The notes beneath the pieces are model-generated. The model saw nothing but the letters and a program-made list of their open reading frames with translations, was not told the origin of the DNA and did no database searches. The translations under genes and the position numbers were made by a program. Shown here piece by piece: positions 16,877 to 23,635 of a stretch of 23,687 bases of DNA. Position 1 is the stretch's first letter. Each line of letters begins with the position of its first letter. Source of the DNA: CAZNPU01 sp964575335 (GTDB taxonomy: Bacteria > Planctomycetota > Phycisphaerae > Phycisphaerales > SM1A02); NCBI GenBank assembly GCA_964575335.1, contig CAZNPU010000036.1, positions 1-23,687 of the forward strand. Direction: 5' to 3'.

Positions 16877-16973
16877 AGAATCGAACTCCGGTGCGCGAAA
16901 TCAGCCGAGGCGTGGCGTTTAGAAGGTGTCAGCGATTTTCATCGTTCTCGCCTTCCCTGGTAGGAGATGCTCC

Positions 16974-17903
16974 ATGCCGCAACTTCGATTGATCGCGTTT
17001 GTATTCATTGGCATCATGCTGGCTGCTGCGTTTGGACTTGGCCGTCCCGGCGTTGCCGCCGCAATGCAGGACACCCCAGGCCGTCGCGCCGCCGCAGGCA
17101 CACTGAGCGTTCGCTTTGAAGGCGGCACAGTGGCGACGTACATTGACGCTGTCCGTGAAGCCGCCAGCAATATCAATATCGCCGTGCTGGATGACGTGAG
17201 CGGTATTCCCATGCCGCGCGTGGAGCTAACCAGCGTGGCTCCGTGGCAGGCGCTGGCTCTGCTGGATTCCATTCAGCATAAAACGCCCGACGGCACCATC
17301 CGGGTTTCCGTGCGGGAGATCCCGCACGCAAAAGCGGTTGATCAGAACAGTGCTGCTGCACAGCACACGTTGTTCGTCGTACGCACACATATCGAGCCGA
17401 GACCTCGACGCGCAGACCGCGGGGACCAGACGCTGGTGCTTGATCTGGGCGATCTGATCAACGAGAAGCTGACGGCCGCCGACATACTCACCGCCATCGA
17501 AGCCATGCTCCAGCTTGCTGCTGCAGATGCAGAGCCGGCGACTGTTCGTTTTCACGAAGCCACCGGACTATTGATCGCACGCGGGGATCTTGCGCAGATT
17601 GGCGCGATCGAACAGATCATTCAACAACTGCGTGAAGCCCGAGAACGTGAGCTTGCGCAAAGCGATGCGCCTCGACGGATCGCCGAACTGGAGTACCGTG
17701 TACAACAACTCAGCGCAATGCTGGACGAGGCCAAGGCGAAATTGGCCGCAGAGCAGAAGCACGCGACCGAAGCCAGAGTGCGCAGCGATGTGCTTGAACG
17801 GGAACTGGATCGTCTGCGTCGAACGCTCGACCGCCGCGAGAACGAAGTTCTGGATCTGCAGCGTCATCTTGAGCTGCTTCAACGGCGACAACAACCGCAA
17901 TAA
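16974..17903 (+). CDS. Exported protein with secretin N-domain-like segments and coiled coil
   Basis: A 309-residue protein starting at the ATG at 16974, with TAGGAGAT as ribosome site. Residues 1-30 are a signal peptide with likely cleavage after VAAA. Residues 44-100 (TLSVRFEGG...IDAVREAASNINIAVLDDVSG...PWQALALLDSI) resemble the STN/N0 domain of secretins and TonB receptors. Residues 188-222 (VRFHEATGLLIARGDLAQIGAIEQIIQQL) resemble a secretin N1 repeat. The rest, 223-305, is a strongly charged heptad coiled coil. There is no secretin barrel domain, so it cannot form a pore alone. It is followed after 20 bases by an ECF sigma gene and could belong to the same unit. Role unknown: perhaps a periplasmic sensor or scaffold. 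Confidence 0.6.
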   Translation: MPQLRLIAFVFIGIMLAAAFGLGRPGVAAAMQDTPGRRAAAGTLSVRFEGGTVATYIDAVREAASNINIAVLDDVSGIPMPRVELTSVAPWQALALLDSIQHKTPDGTIRVSVREIPHAKAVDQNSAAAQHTLFVVRTHIEPRPRRADRGDQTLVLDLGDLINEKLTAADILTAIEAMLQLAAADAEPATVRFHEATGLLIARGDLAQIGAIEQIIQQLREARERELAQSDAPRRIAELEYRVQQLSAMLDEAKAKLAAEQKHATEARVRSDVLERELDRLRRTLDRRENEVLDLQRHLELLQRRQQPQ

Positions 17904-17923
17904 GTCCACGATGATGCATCCTC

Positions 17924-18487
17924 GTGACCAACGCTGCTGTCAATTCGGTGCGCGAACAAACCAGCGCGATCGCCTCGGGCAACACCGAGGCGTTCGCGCG
18001 TTTTTACGAGCAGTGGTTTGATCTTGCCTATGCCGAGGCCCGGCGCGTGAGCGGCCGAGATGAACAATTCTGCCTGGACGTCGTTCAGGAGGCGATGATG
18101 CGCGTCATCCGCTCGATCAAACCGATGGAATCCGAGGCCGACGTGAGACGCTGGCTGCTCGTGGTGGTGCAAACCTGTTGCCTTGACTGTCTGCGTGCCG
18201 AAACAAGGCGGCGACGGCGTGAGGCATCCAGAACTGCATCACAAAGCTCGACTGAATCAGATGCAACAGACCTTGCCGAGCAGTTGCAATGGCTTCGCCG
18301 GCAGCTTTCAACATTGGACGCGGAGCAGGCTCGATTATTGTCGCTGCGTTTTCGACTCGGCTGGACATTGCAGCGCATCGGCGCCGTCCTGGGATTGAAG
18401 CCCGGCGCGGTGGACGGCCGCATCACCCGATCATTAGCTGCACTGCGCTCACAGTCACAGGAGAAACCGAATGACCAGCAATCCTGA
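17924..18487 (+). CDS. ECF-type RNA polymerase sigma factor
   Basis: A 187-residue sigma-70 family protein with regions 2 and 4 only. Region 2 spans about 21-98 (AFARFYEQWFDLAYAEARR, LDVVQEAMMRVIRSI, VRRWLLVVVQTCCLDCLR); region 4 spans about 126-176 (LSTLDAEQARLLSLRF, TLQRIGAVLGLKPGAVDGRITRSLAAL). The linker is serine-rich. The frame begins with a GTG at 17924; no good ribosome site precedes it, so the true start is uncertain. It overlaps the following membrane-protein gene by 17 bases, which suggests coupled expression. Target promoters cannot be seen here. No clear anti-sigma zinc motif occurs in the neighbour. Confidence 0.82.
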   Translation: MTNAAVNSVREQTSAIASGNTEAFARFYEQWFDLAYAEARRVSGRDEQFCLDVVQEAMMRVIRSIKPMESEADVRRWLLVVVQTCCLDCLRAETRRRRREASRTASQSSTESDATDLAEQLQWLRRQLSTLDAEQARLLSLRFRLGWTLQRIGAVLGLKPGAVDGRITRSLAALRSQSQEKPNDQQS

Positions 18488-19034
18488 CAATCATCTCAGC
18501 CCGCTGGGCCATCAACGCCGAGCGGAAATGCTCGACCATCTCCTCTGTGAGATGCGTTTGTTGCATCGAAGACGACGAAATCGCCGGCGCATCGCTGCAG
18601 TTGCGCTGCCGATGCTTGCGATTACTATGACTTCTGTCATGTGGCAGGGATCAAGCATGTTTCTGCGACAGCAGCAGCCCAAACAGTCGCCCCACGCGGC
18701 GCATCACGATTCGTCATCCGCTGCGCCGGAGATGTCAGCAACTCCAGCGCATCCAGCAACTCCATCGCAACCCGCCCCGCACCTATATATCACGTTCACC
18801 TCCATTCAAACTGATCCGGATATTGTGGCTCGCTATCGGGCAACGCCTTCATCGATCGTTGAAATCATCGATGACGCAACGCTCGCTGAAACGTTGGCGG
18901 AGATCGGGCGCGCCGCTGGCGTGATTCGCGTTGCCGATCGGGTGTGGCTCACGCAGGATGTTACAGACCACATCGACACGCGCATTCCGGACAAGCCGCA
19001 ATCGCAGTTGATGAACGCGTGGCCAGGCTCGTAA
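18471..19034 (+). CDS. Single-pass membrane protein, possible regulator of the sigma factor
   Basis: A 187-residue protein that I cannot assign to a family. The first 40 residues are rich in arginine and would be cytoplasmic; residues 41-58 (IAAVALPMLAITMTSVMW) form one membrane helix; 68-104 is a proline/histidine/alanine linker; 105-187 is a probable periplasmic domain (LYITFTSIQTDP, DDATLAETLAEIGRAAGVIRVADRVWL). AGGAGA lies 6 bases before the ATG, inside the sigma gene. Position and topology fit an anti-sigma-like protein, but the HxxxCxxC zinc motif of classical ECF anti-sigma factors is absent. It may instead be a secreted or envelope target of the unit. Confidence 0.6.
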   Translation: MTSNPDNHLSPLGHQRRAEMLDHLLCEMRLLHRRRRNRRRIAAVALPMLAITMTSVMWQGSSMFLRQQQPKQSPHAAHHDSSSAAPEMSATPAHPATPSQPAPHLYITFTSIQTDPDIVARYRATPSSIVEIIDDATLAETLAEIGRAAGVIRVADRVWLTQDVTDHIDTRIPDKPQSQLMNAWPGS

Positions 19035-19531
19035 CTCCCCCGTCGTCCCTGTGGCTGCCGCTCGCTGATGAGCGTTCCCGCTCGACGCTGGCTGTTTACA
19101 ATCGGACGAGCCTGCTGCGCAGCTTCTGCTGCTGGCGTAACACGCTGCATCAGTCGGCACAACGCATCGCGGCATTTGCCTTTTCACACCAGGCACAACC
19201 GTAACAAAGCAGGCTCATCGGGACTGATTCGTAATCATTCCAAGTGCAGTGCGCAGCACATGGAAGTTGCAGCGTCTCTCTGTGGCAATAAGTTCATCAA
19301 GGGGCCTATGCTGCATGCAGTCGTCATGATGCCGTTCATTTTCCAATACCGCGCGACGAGGTTTCCGAGGATTATGCCAACCTGAACCATGCCAGGAATT
19401 CGCACACCATTGCAGTCAAACATTGTCACGCAACGAAATTGTCCCTTACCCTTTGTTGATCTGACTGCGCTGCGAACTCACGGGTTCTTGAGATTTCCCG
19501 ATTTCGCTCACGCACGTCCAGGAGTTACCTC
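19035..19531. other. 497-bp gene-free region before the response regulator
   Basis: No believable gene on either strand; short open frames have odd composition. A weak hairpin (CGCTC-GCTGAT-GAGCG, 19059-19074) lies 25 bases after the membrane-protein stop, without a T-run. A perfect 10-bp palindrome CTGCATGCAG lies at 19311-19320. The promoter of the downstream regulator must be in the right part, but I see no clear boxes. Confidence 0.4.
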
Positions 19532-20200
19532 ATGCTGAACCGTTCACCTATCCGAGTGCTGTGCGTTGATGATCATGCCTTTCTCGTCGAAGGCCTGCAG
19601 GCTCGCCTGAGCCTTGCGCGCGATATGGAGTTTGTCGGCCGATTGAGCACTGCCGACGACCTGGTGCAAGAAGCCAAAAGGACTCGCCCCGATGTCGTGC
19701 TGCTCGACATTGAGATGCCGGGCGTTGATCCATTTGAGGCGGTTGACGATCTTCGCCGCCAGTGCCCCAGCGTGCATGTGATTATGCTCAGCGCATACGT
19801 GCGGGATCACTACATTGATTCGGCGGTGAATGCTGGCGCCTGGGGGTATCTCTCGAAGAACGACGATCCGGAACTCATCATCGACGCCATTCGCAAAGTC
19901 GCGCGAGGCGAATTTGTGTTCGGCCCCAGCGTCATGGGACGCTGCAGCATTGATCGCAAGGGCGCATCCAAGGGCGAACCGGCCAAGCCTGCTTCCAAGC
20001 TGCAGGCCCTGACGCCGCGTGAACGACAGATTCTGCGCCTGATGGGCAAGGGGCTGTCGCGCGCGGAGATCGCCAAGACGCTGTGCCGCAGTCCCAAGAC
20101 GATCGACGCTCACCGTGCGTCAATCATGCAGAAAATGGACATGCACGATCGCGTCGAACTGGCCCGCTACGCCATCCGCGAAGGACTGGTCGAAGCCTGA
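19532..20200 (+). CDS. NarL/FixJ-type response regulator
   Basis: A 222-residue two-domain regulator. The receiver domain (about 7-125) has the acidic pocket CVDDH, phospho-acceptor Asp59 in VVLLDIEMPG, Ser87 in place of the usual Thr, and Lys109 in LSKND. After a short lysine/alanine linker, the LuxR-type helix-turn-helix lies at about 160-218 (LTPRERQILRLMGKGLSRAEIAKTL, KTIDAHRASIMQKM). The start has AGGAG 8 bases upstream. No sensor kinase lies beside it, so its input is unknown. It is a close paralog of the receiver-only protein at 20939-21358, and the two genes face each other. Confidence 0.9.
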   Translation: MLNRSPIRVLCVDDHAFLVEGLQARLSLARDMEFVGRLSTADDLVQEAKRTRPDVVLLDIEMPGVDPFEAVDDLRRQCPSVHVIMLSAYVRDHYIDSAVNAGAWGYLSKNDDPELIIDAIRKVARGEFVFGPSVMGRCSIDRKGASKGEPAKPASKLQALTPRERQILRLMGKGLSRAEIAKTLCRSPKTIDAHRASIMQKMDMHDRVELARYAIREGLVEA

Positions 20201-20349
20201 GCCGCGCAGCTTCTTGTTGAGGTTTGCTGATCTTCGGCGGCAACGCATGTCCTGTGTTGTTTATGCCGGTCAGCGCTCAAAGAGCATGGTTCTCGCGACA
20301 GCAGACAACAATATTGGCCAAAGAAAATCTGCTCTGAAAAAGACATCAA

Positions 20350-20384
20350 CCCGCCGAACCGAAGCCGCCTTTCGGTGAGGCGGG
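20350..20384 (+). terminator. Strong stem-loop, likely bidirectional terminator
   Basis: CCCGCC pairs with GGCGGG, then a GA/GA internal loop, then ACCGAA pairs with TTCGGT around a 7-base loop. TATTTCGT follows on the plus strand, and TTGATGTCTTTTT follows the same hairpin on the minus strand. An alternative fold is visible: CCGCCT (20365-20370) can pair with AGGCGG (20378-20383). It lies 150 bases after the response regulator stop and would end that transcript and perhaps the facing one. Confidence 0.65.
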
Positions 20385-20938
20385 TATTTCGTGCCTGCAT
20401 TTCTCGTCTTATCTGACCTCGCCCAGGCATGCCGGGCAAACATCAGGCACAAAAAGAAAAGTTACGAGAAAAAACCGACGAAGAATCAAGGCTGGCCCGT
20501 TTCGTTCATGCGCTTTGACAGCGCGTGTGCCAAACCCGGGGCATTCGACGACGTGCTGGCGGTCAGAAACACAAGGCCAGCACTGTTCTGGGAGGTTCGG
20601 ATTCTTACACGACGTATTGCCGGTTGAGACGTTCGTTTCGTTCGCCAATGCCAATGCAATGGCCTTGGATGCCACGACGAGGTTCTGCCATGATCTGCAG
20701 TTCCATCAGCGAATCGAAGTCAGTACGCGCTGCAGCCATTGTGCCGCTGCATTGGCGAGGCTTGTTCTCCGCGCGGGGGCGCGGCAGCAGGCGGTTGAGA
20801 TGACCGCCTGCTGTCGCTGCTCACAGCCTTCATCACTGCGCCATTTGATCGTGAACCACGTGCGCCAACTGTGCCGCCTGCAAGCGGCAGCAGCGATCAA
20901 CCGGCTCGCGCGCATGTGCAGCCGCTGCGCTACACCAT
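20385..20938. other. Gene-free region between the convergent regulators
   Basis: No convincing gene. It holds a pair of interleaved inverted repeats (GTGCCTG at 20391-20397 with CAGGCAC at 20444-20450, and TTTCTCGT at 20400-20407 with ACGAGAAA at 20464-20471), an 8-bp hairpin at 20553-20583 (GTGCTGGC/GCCAGCAC), and a large hairpin at 20781-20817. No remnant of a LuxR helix-turn-helix is seen after the receiver-only gene in any minus frame. Confidence 0.4.
20781..20817. repeat. 15-bp near-perfect hairpin
   Basis: GCGGCAGCAGGCGGT and ACCGCCTGCTGTCGC pair over 15 positions around the loop TGAGATG, with one G-U on the plus strand RNA (A-C mismatch on the minus strand). There is no T-run on either side. 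It lies 122 bases past the stop of the minus-strand receiver gene. It could be an RNA 3' end stabiliser, a small RNA element or a protein site. Confidence 0.5.
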
Positions 20939-21358
20939 CTATCGCCAGTAGGCCATCTGCACTTCCGGCCCGAGGACGACTTCGCCGTCAGCCACGCGCT
21001 TGATCGCCTGCACGAGCAGTTCCGAGCTGTCGTTCTTGGAGACGAATCCCCATGCGCCAGCATTGAATGCGCGTTCAATCAGATCCGAACGCACCACACC
21101 GCTGAACATCAGCACATGCACATCGGGACACGATTCGGTCAGATCCTCCAGCGCATCAAACACGTCCCTGCCCGGCATGTCGATATCGAGCAGAACAACA
21201 TCAGGGCGGCGTGCGCGGGCTATCGCAGCAAGCGAATCAGCCTCAGACAGATCCCCCAGCCACTCGATGCCCGGCACATCGCGCAGGCGGCTTTCAATGG
21301 CCTGCCGCACAAGCGGGTTGTCATCAACGCAAAGCACTTTGATCGAGTTGTCGTTCAT
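20939..21358 (-). CDS. Receiver-only response regulator
   Basis: A 139-residue single-domain receiver (CheY-like), starting at the ATG at 21358 with AGGAAG upstream; the longer frame to 21601 adds a cysteine-rich stretch translated from a CA-rich low-complexity tract and is rejected. Acidic residues VDDN, phospho-acceptor Asp58 in VVLLDIDMPG, Ser86 and Lys108 (VSKND) are all present, so it should be phosphorylated. It is closely similar to the receiver of the regulator at 19532 (VRCVDD pocket, NAGAWG and SKND blocks) but ends just after GEVVLGP, where the other continues into the linker and DNA-binding domain. It may be a phosphate sink or signal partner, or a trimmed paralog. Confidence 0.85.
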   Translation of the reverse strand: MNDNSIKVLCVDDNPLVRQAIESRLRDVPGIEWLGDLSEADSLAAIARARRPDVVLLDIDMPGRDVFDALEDLTESCPDVHVLMFSGVVRSDLIERAFNAGAWGFVSKNDSSELLVQAIKRVADGEVVLGPEVQMAYWR

Positions 21359-21843
21359 GGGCGTGCTTCCTGTAGTTTGGGCAGCATGACGACCGCAACA
21401 CAACACAGCACAACGCAGCACACAACACAGCCAGCGCTCCCATAGCGACCCACGACCTATCTGATTGAACCCTGCCCGGCTGGAGGCCCGGTAGTCGGCC
21501 GATTCCCCATTCCAGCCATCAGCCTGTTTCGGCTCTGCTGCAAGCGGCCGCGGCGCTCCTGATGCGCTGCAACGATCCGCTCGCTCATCATGCCCAAACA
21601 ACGATGCCTACGCAGCTTACAAACCGCCTGACGCCCAGCCGCACACGCGCAGCATCCGCCCGTCAGCTCATCTCCGAACCCCAACCGATTCTCGCATCTA
21701 GCGATCTTTTTCTGCAGCGTGCTGCTTGTGCTGCGCCGATGCACGCTCTTCTGCAACAGAGAAAAAACGCGCAGACAGAAGATTGTTGAGGCCGTTTCTT
21801 GCTGAGCTGAGAAACTGCGCCATGCTGCCCGGTGGAGCATGGA
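21359..21843. other. Gene-free region upstream of the receiver-only gene
   Basis: No convincing gene. It contains a low-complexity CAACACAACACAGC-type tract at about 21396-21430 and the hairpin at 21820-21842. The promoter for the receiver-only gene must be in this region, but no clear boxes are seen. Confidence 0.35.
21820..21842 (-). terminator. Hairpin directly after the small membrane-peptide frame
   Basis: CCATGCT and AGCATGG are perfect 7-bp arms around 9 bases. On the minus strand the hairpin begins one base after the TAA of the small frame at 21844-21912. The following sequence (CGCAGTTTCTC) has only a short T-run, so terminator function is tentative. Confidence 0.35.
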
Positions 21844-21912
21844 TTAACGCAGAACACAGAGCGCAGCAATGATGATGATCCCGATCACGATGATGAATAA
21901 CGACAATGGCAT
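21844..21912 (-). CDS. Possible 22-residue single-pass membrane peptide
   Basis: A tiny frame, 22 residues from the third of three adjacent ATG codons (24 from the first, at 21918). It reads MPLSLFIIVIG, then IIII-AALCVLR and TAA: almost entirely hydrophobic with one C-terminal arginine, which suits a single membrane helix. GTGAG lies 6 bases before the chosen ATG and belongs to the end of the preceding frame. A hairpin follows the stop immediately. Type I toxins and small stress-membrane peptides look like this, but random frames in ATC/ATT-rich sequence can too, and the sequence here is a GATGAT-type repeat. Confidence 0.3.
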   Translation of the reverse strand: MPLSLFIIVIGIIIIAALCVLR

Positions 21913-21919
21913 CATCATC

Positions 21920-22063
21920 TCACGGCGACTGCGTCATCGGCTGCGAGGCGGATTCCGATTGCGCTGCTGATTCCGGCAAAGCGTCGAGTTCTTTCTGAAC
22001 CGCGCACAGTCCGCAAAGCTCGCTGAAATGCCAAGCCCGATTCGGCAGTCGAGTGAATGGCAA
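21920..22063 (-). CDS. Possible 47-residue small protein with CxxC
   Basis: A minus-strand frame starting at TTG (22063) with GAGG close upstream; no ATG start exists in this frame, and a stop lies upstream near 22122. The protein reads MPFTRLPNRAWHFSELCGLC, then AVQKELDALPESAAQSESAS, then QPMTQSP. Amino-acid balance is more protein-like than the overlapping frames, and Cys17/Cys20 form CxxC. Its stop is separated by one base from the first ATG of the membrane-peptide frame. It could equally be the tail of a frameshifted gene, whose other half would be the partly overlapping frame around 22064-22140 (KWRSLSIFDDALTTLKITGG). I do not recognise a family. Confidence 0.25.
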   Translation of the reverse strand: MPFTRLPNRAWHFSELCGLCAVQKELDALPESAAQSESASQPMTQSP

Positions 22064-22186
22064 TTTGCCTCGAGTATTTCGCCGCCTGTGATCTTCAGCG
22101 TGGTGAGCGCATCATCAAAGATAGAGAGCGACCTCCACTTTTCGTCGCGCTCCTCCCTTGGCGGTGCAAGCTTTGCATCCGGATGC

Positions 22187-22354
22187 ATGTTTCTGCGACA
22201 AAAACATCTTTCCGCGGCTTCCAAACGCATGTTTCGGCGATACAAACATCTGTTGACCGCCTCCGAATGCATTTTTTTGCAATCAAAACGTCTTTCTACG
22301 ACATCCGAACGTGTTTTCCGACCGTCAAAATATCCATATCCATCCGCAGGCAGC
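22187..22354. repeat. Degenerate 42-bp tandem repeat, 3 clear units plus one decayed
   Basis: Units at 22187-22228, 22229-22270 and 22271-22312 align base for base; by hand units 1 and 2 share 31 of 42 positions, units 1 and 3 share 30, and units 2 and 3 share 27. Unit 4 (22313-22354) matches mainly in its first half. Traces of the unit end (TCCGGATGC) appear on both flanks (near 22178 and 22370). As 42 is a multiple of three, all frames stay open through it. On the plus strand it would encode 14-residue repeats (MFLRQKHLSAASKR, MFRRYKHLLTASEC, IFLQSKRLSTTSER). No spacers, so not CRISPR. Confidence 0.75.
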
Positions 22355-22507
22355 TTTCAGATACATCTTCCGGATGCCGGATCGATGGCAAAAGACCTGC
22401 ACGGGCAGCGTGAAGAAATGATGATGCTCGATGAATCACGTTGCCATGCTGTTATGGCGATCGCACCCGCAGGCGTCTGATCGCATTTGCTCCAACAAAT
22501 ATCAAAC
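22355..22507. other. Gene-free region right of the tandem repeat
   Basis: I see no gene here on either strand. It includes the decayed repeat edge at about 22365-22378 and nothing else notable. Confidence 0.4.
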
Positions 22508-22537
22508 GCCCCTGCCGCTCCAGCGAACGACAGGGGC
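22508..22537 (-). terminator. Rho-independent terminator of the exported protein gene
   Basis: GCCCCTG and CAGGGGC form a perfect 7-bp stem, extended by a CG/GC pair beyond one mismatch. Read on the minus strand it is followed by GTTTGATATTTGTT, a T-rich tail. It lies 55 bases after the stop of the gene at 22592-23635. Between them is a simple TCAATCAATCAATCAA tract (about 22556-22571). Confidence 0.7.
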
Positions 22538-22591
22538 TTGTCTCACACGCTCAGCAATCAATCAATCAATTCATCATTCATTGCCATACTG

Positions 22592-23635
22592 TCAGCTGCC
22601 GCTGGGTTGGCCATACACGTTATAGATGTACTCCCAGATGAAAGCCGACCAGCAGCCTCCGGGCGGACAATTATCATCGCCGCAAGCATAACCGCCTTCA
22701 CTCTCATCACACTCGTTGTTTCTGCACCATGCGCACCAGATCGCTGCGACCTGGTCATAGAAGCTCAGATCCGGCGGGAAGATCAGCGCGCCGTTGGCGT
22801 CGATAAGTTCGCGCAGGCGATACGAGCTTGCTGCATCCACACCGACGACCGAGGCGGTGCGATTGCTGCGCAGGTACACCAGATCGCCCTCCGTGCCGCC
22901 GTTGTTCTCCGGACTTTGATCGGGCGTGATGCCGCGCGGATAGACACCCACACTGATGGGGCTTGGCGCGCCAACGCCGCCAGCACCGGGGCCAGCTTCC
23001 ACAATGATGAAGTCATTGCCCGGATCAATCGGGCTCCATCCCGGAGGGCCGGGCACTATGGGATCGACTGGCCAGCCGCCGATGGGCTTCAATGCTTCGA
23101 TGATCTCATCGATCGCCTGCCCGAGGTCCGCATCGTGCTGGGCGTCATTGCCGTTGCACAGTTCACTTTCAGACAGAATCGGGAACGGCACGCCCGACGG
23201 CAGGGTGATCCAGAACGGCTCGCTCACATGACCGCCATAACTCGCAGTGACGACGGTCGTTCCGCCGACGTAATCAGCGCCATAGAAGAACCCGGGCGGC
23301 GAAGAGAAGTCGCCGACGCTCGGATTCGACGATGTCCACACCGCCTGCGCGGTGACGTCGGTCTTGGTCGGCAGATCAACGCCCGCATGCTTCTTGTAGT
23401 ACAAAGCGCGAAGCTGATAGTTGCCCAGTCCCCACGGGCTTCGAATCTTCCGCATCGTCGTGGTGTCGCCGCAGGGAATATCCAGCACCACCTCCACCCA
23501 GGCCGCCTCAACCACTGGCTGCTGACCGATCGGCGGTTCTGGATTGACTGGTTGCTGTTGCGCCCACCCCAGACTTGTCGCAGCCATGGCGCAAAGCGAC
23601 AGCGCACCTGCAAAAAACCAACGGGTTCCTGACAT
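22592..23635 (-). CDS. Exported protein with Ig-like (BIG2-type) domain and Cys-rich tail
   Basis: A 347-residue protein starting with an ATG after AAGGAGAT, a strong ribosome site. Residues 1-25 are a signal peptide with cleavage after GWA. Residues about 92-146 (TAQAVWTSSNPSVGDFS, then GGTTVVTASYGG) match the BIG2 bacterial Ig-like fold. A proline/glycine-rich linker (185-245) follows. The tail 301-328 has six cysteines (Cys301, 304, 309, 318, 323, 328; spacing CAWC, CGDDNC), which could form disulfides or bind metal. It is most likely secreted or on the cell surface, possibly a substrate of the secretion machine nearby, though that is only proximity. Specific function unknown. Confidence 0.75.
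   Translation of the reverse strand: MSGTRWFFAGALSLCAMAATSLGWAQQQPVNPEPPIGQQPVVEAAWVEVVLDIPCGDTTTMRKIRSPWGLGNYQLRALYYKKHAGVDLPTKTDVTAQAVWTSSNPSVGDFSSPPGFFYGADYVGGTTVVTASYGGHVSEPFWITLPSGVPFPILSESELCNGNDAQHDADLGQAIDEIIEALKPIGGWPVDPIVPGPPGWSPIDPGNDFIIVEAGPGAGGVGAPSPISVGVYPRGITPDQSPENNGGTEGDLVYLRSNRTASVVGVDAASSYRLRELIDANGALIFPPDLSFYDQVAAIWCAWCRNNECDESEGGYACGDDNCPPGGCWSAFIWEYIYNVYGQPSGS

Noticed and set aside
19068..19385. Plus-strand 105-codon frame between the membrane protein and the response regulator
   Set aside because: Arg/Cys/His-rich translation, no ribosome site and no domain; probably non-coding.
20515..21003. Plus-strand 162-codon frame in the gap between the regulators
   Set aside because: It runs into the receiver-only gene in antisense, spans the strong hairpin and has no protein-like composition.
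21359..21601. N-terminal extension of the receiver-only regulator
   Set aside because: It is translated from a low-complexity CA-rich tract into a cysteine-rich segment; the ATG at 21358 has a good ribosome site and begins exactly at the receiver fold.
21457..21840. Minus-strand 127-codon frame upstream of the receiver-only gene
   Set aside because: Composition is rich in Arg, Cys, Gln and Ser with no domain, no convincing ribosome site, and it overlaps the hairpin region.
22187..22354. CRISPR array
   Set aside because: The repeats are directly adjacent, diverged and without unique spacers; no cas genes are nearby.
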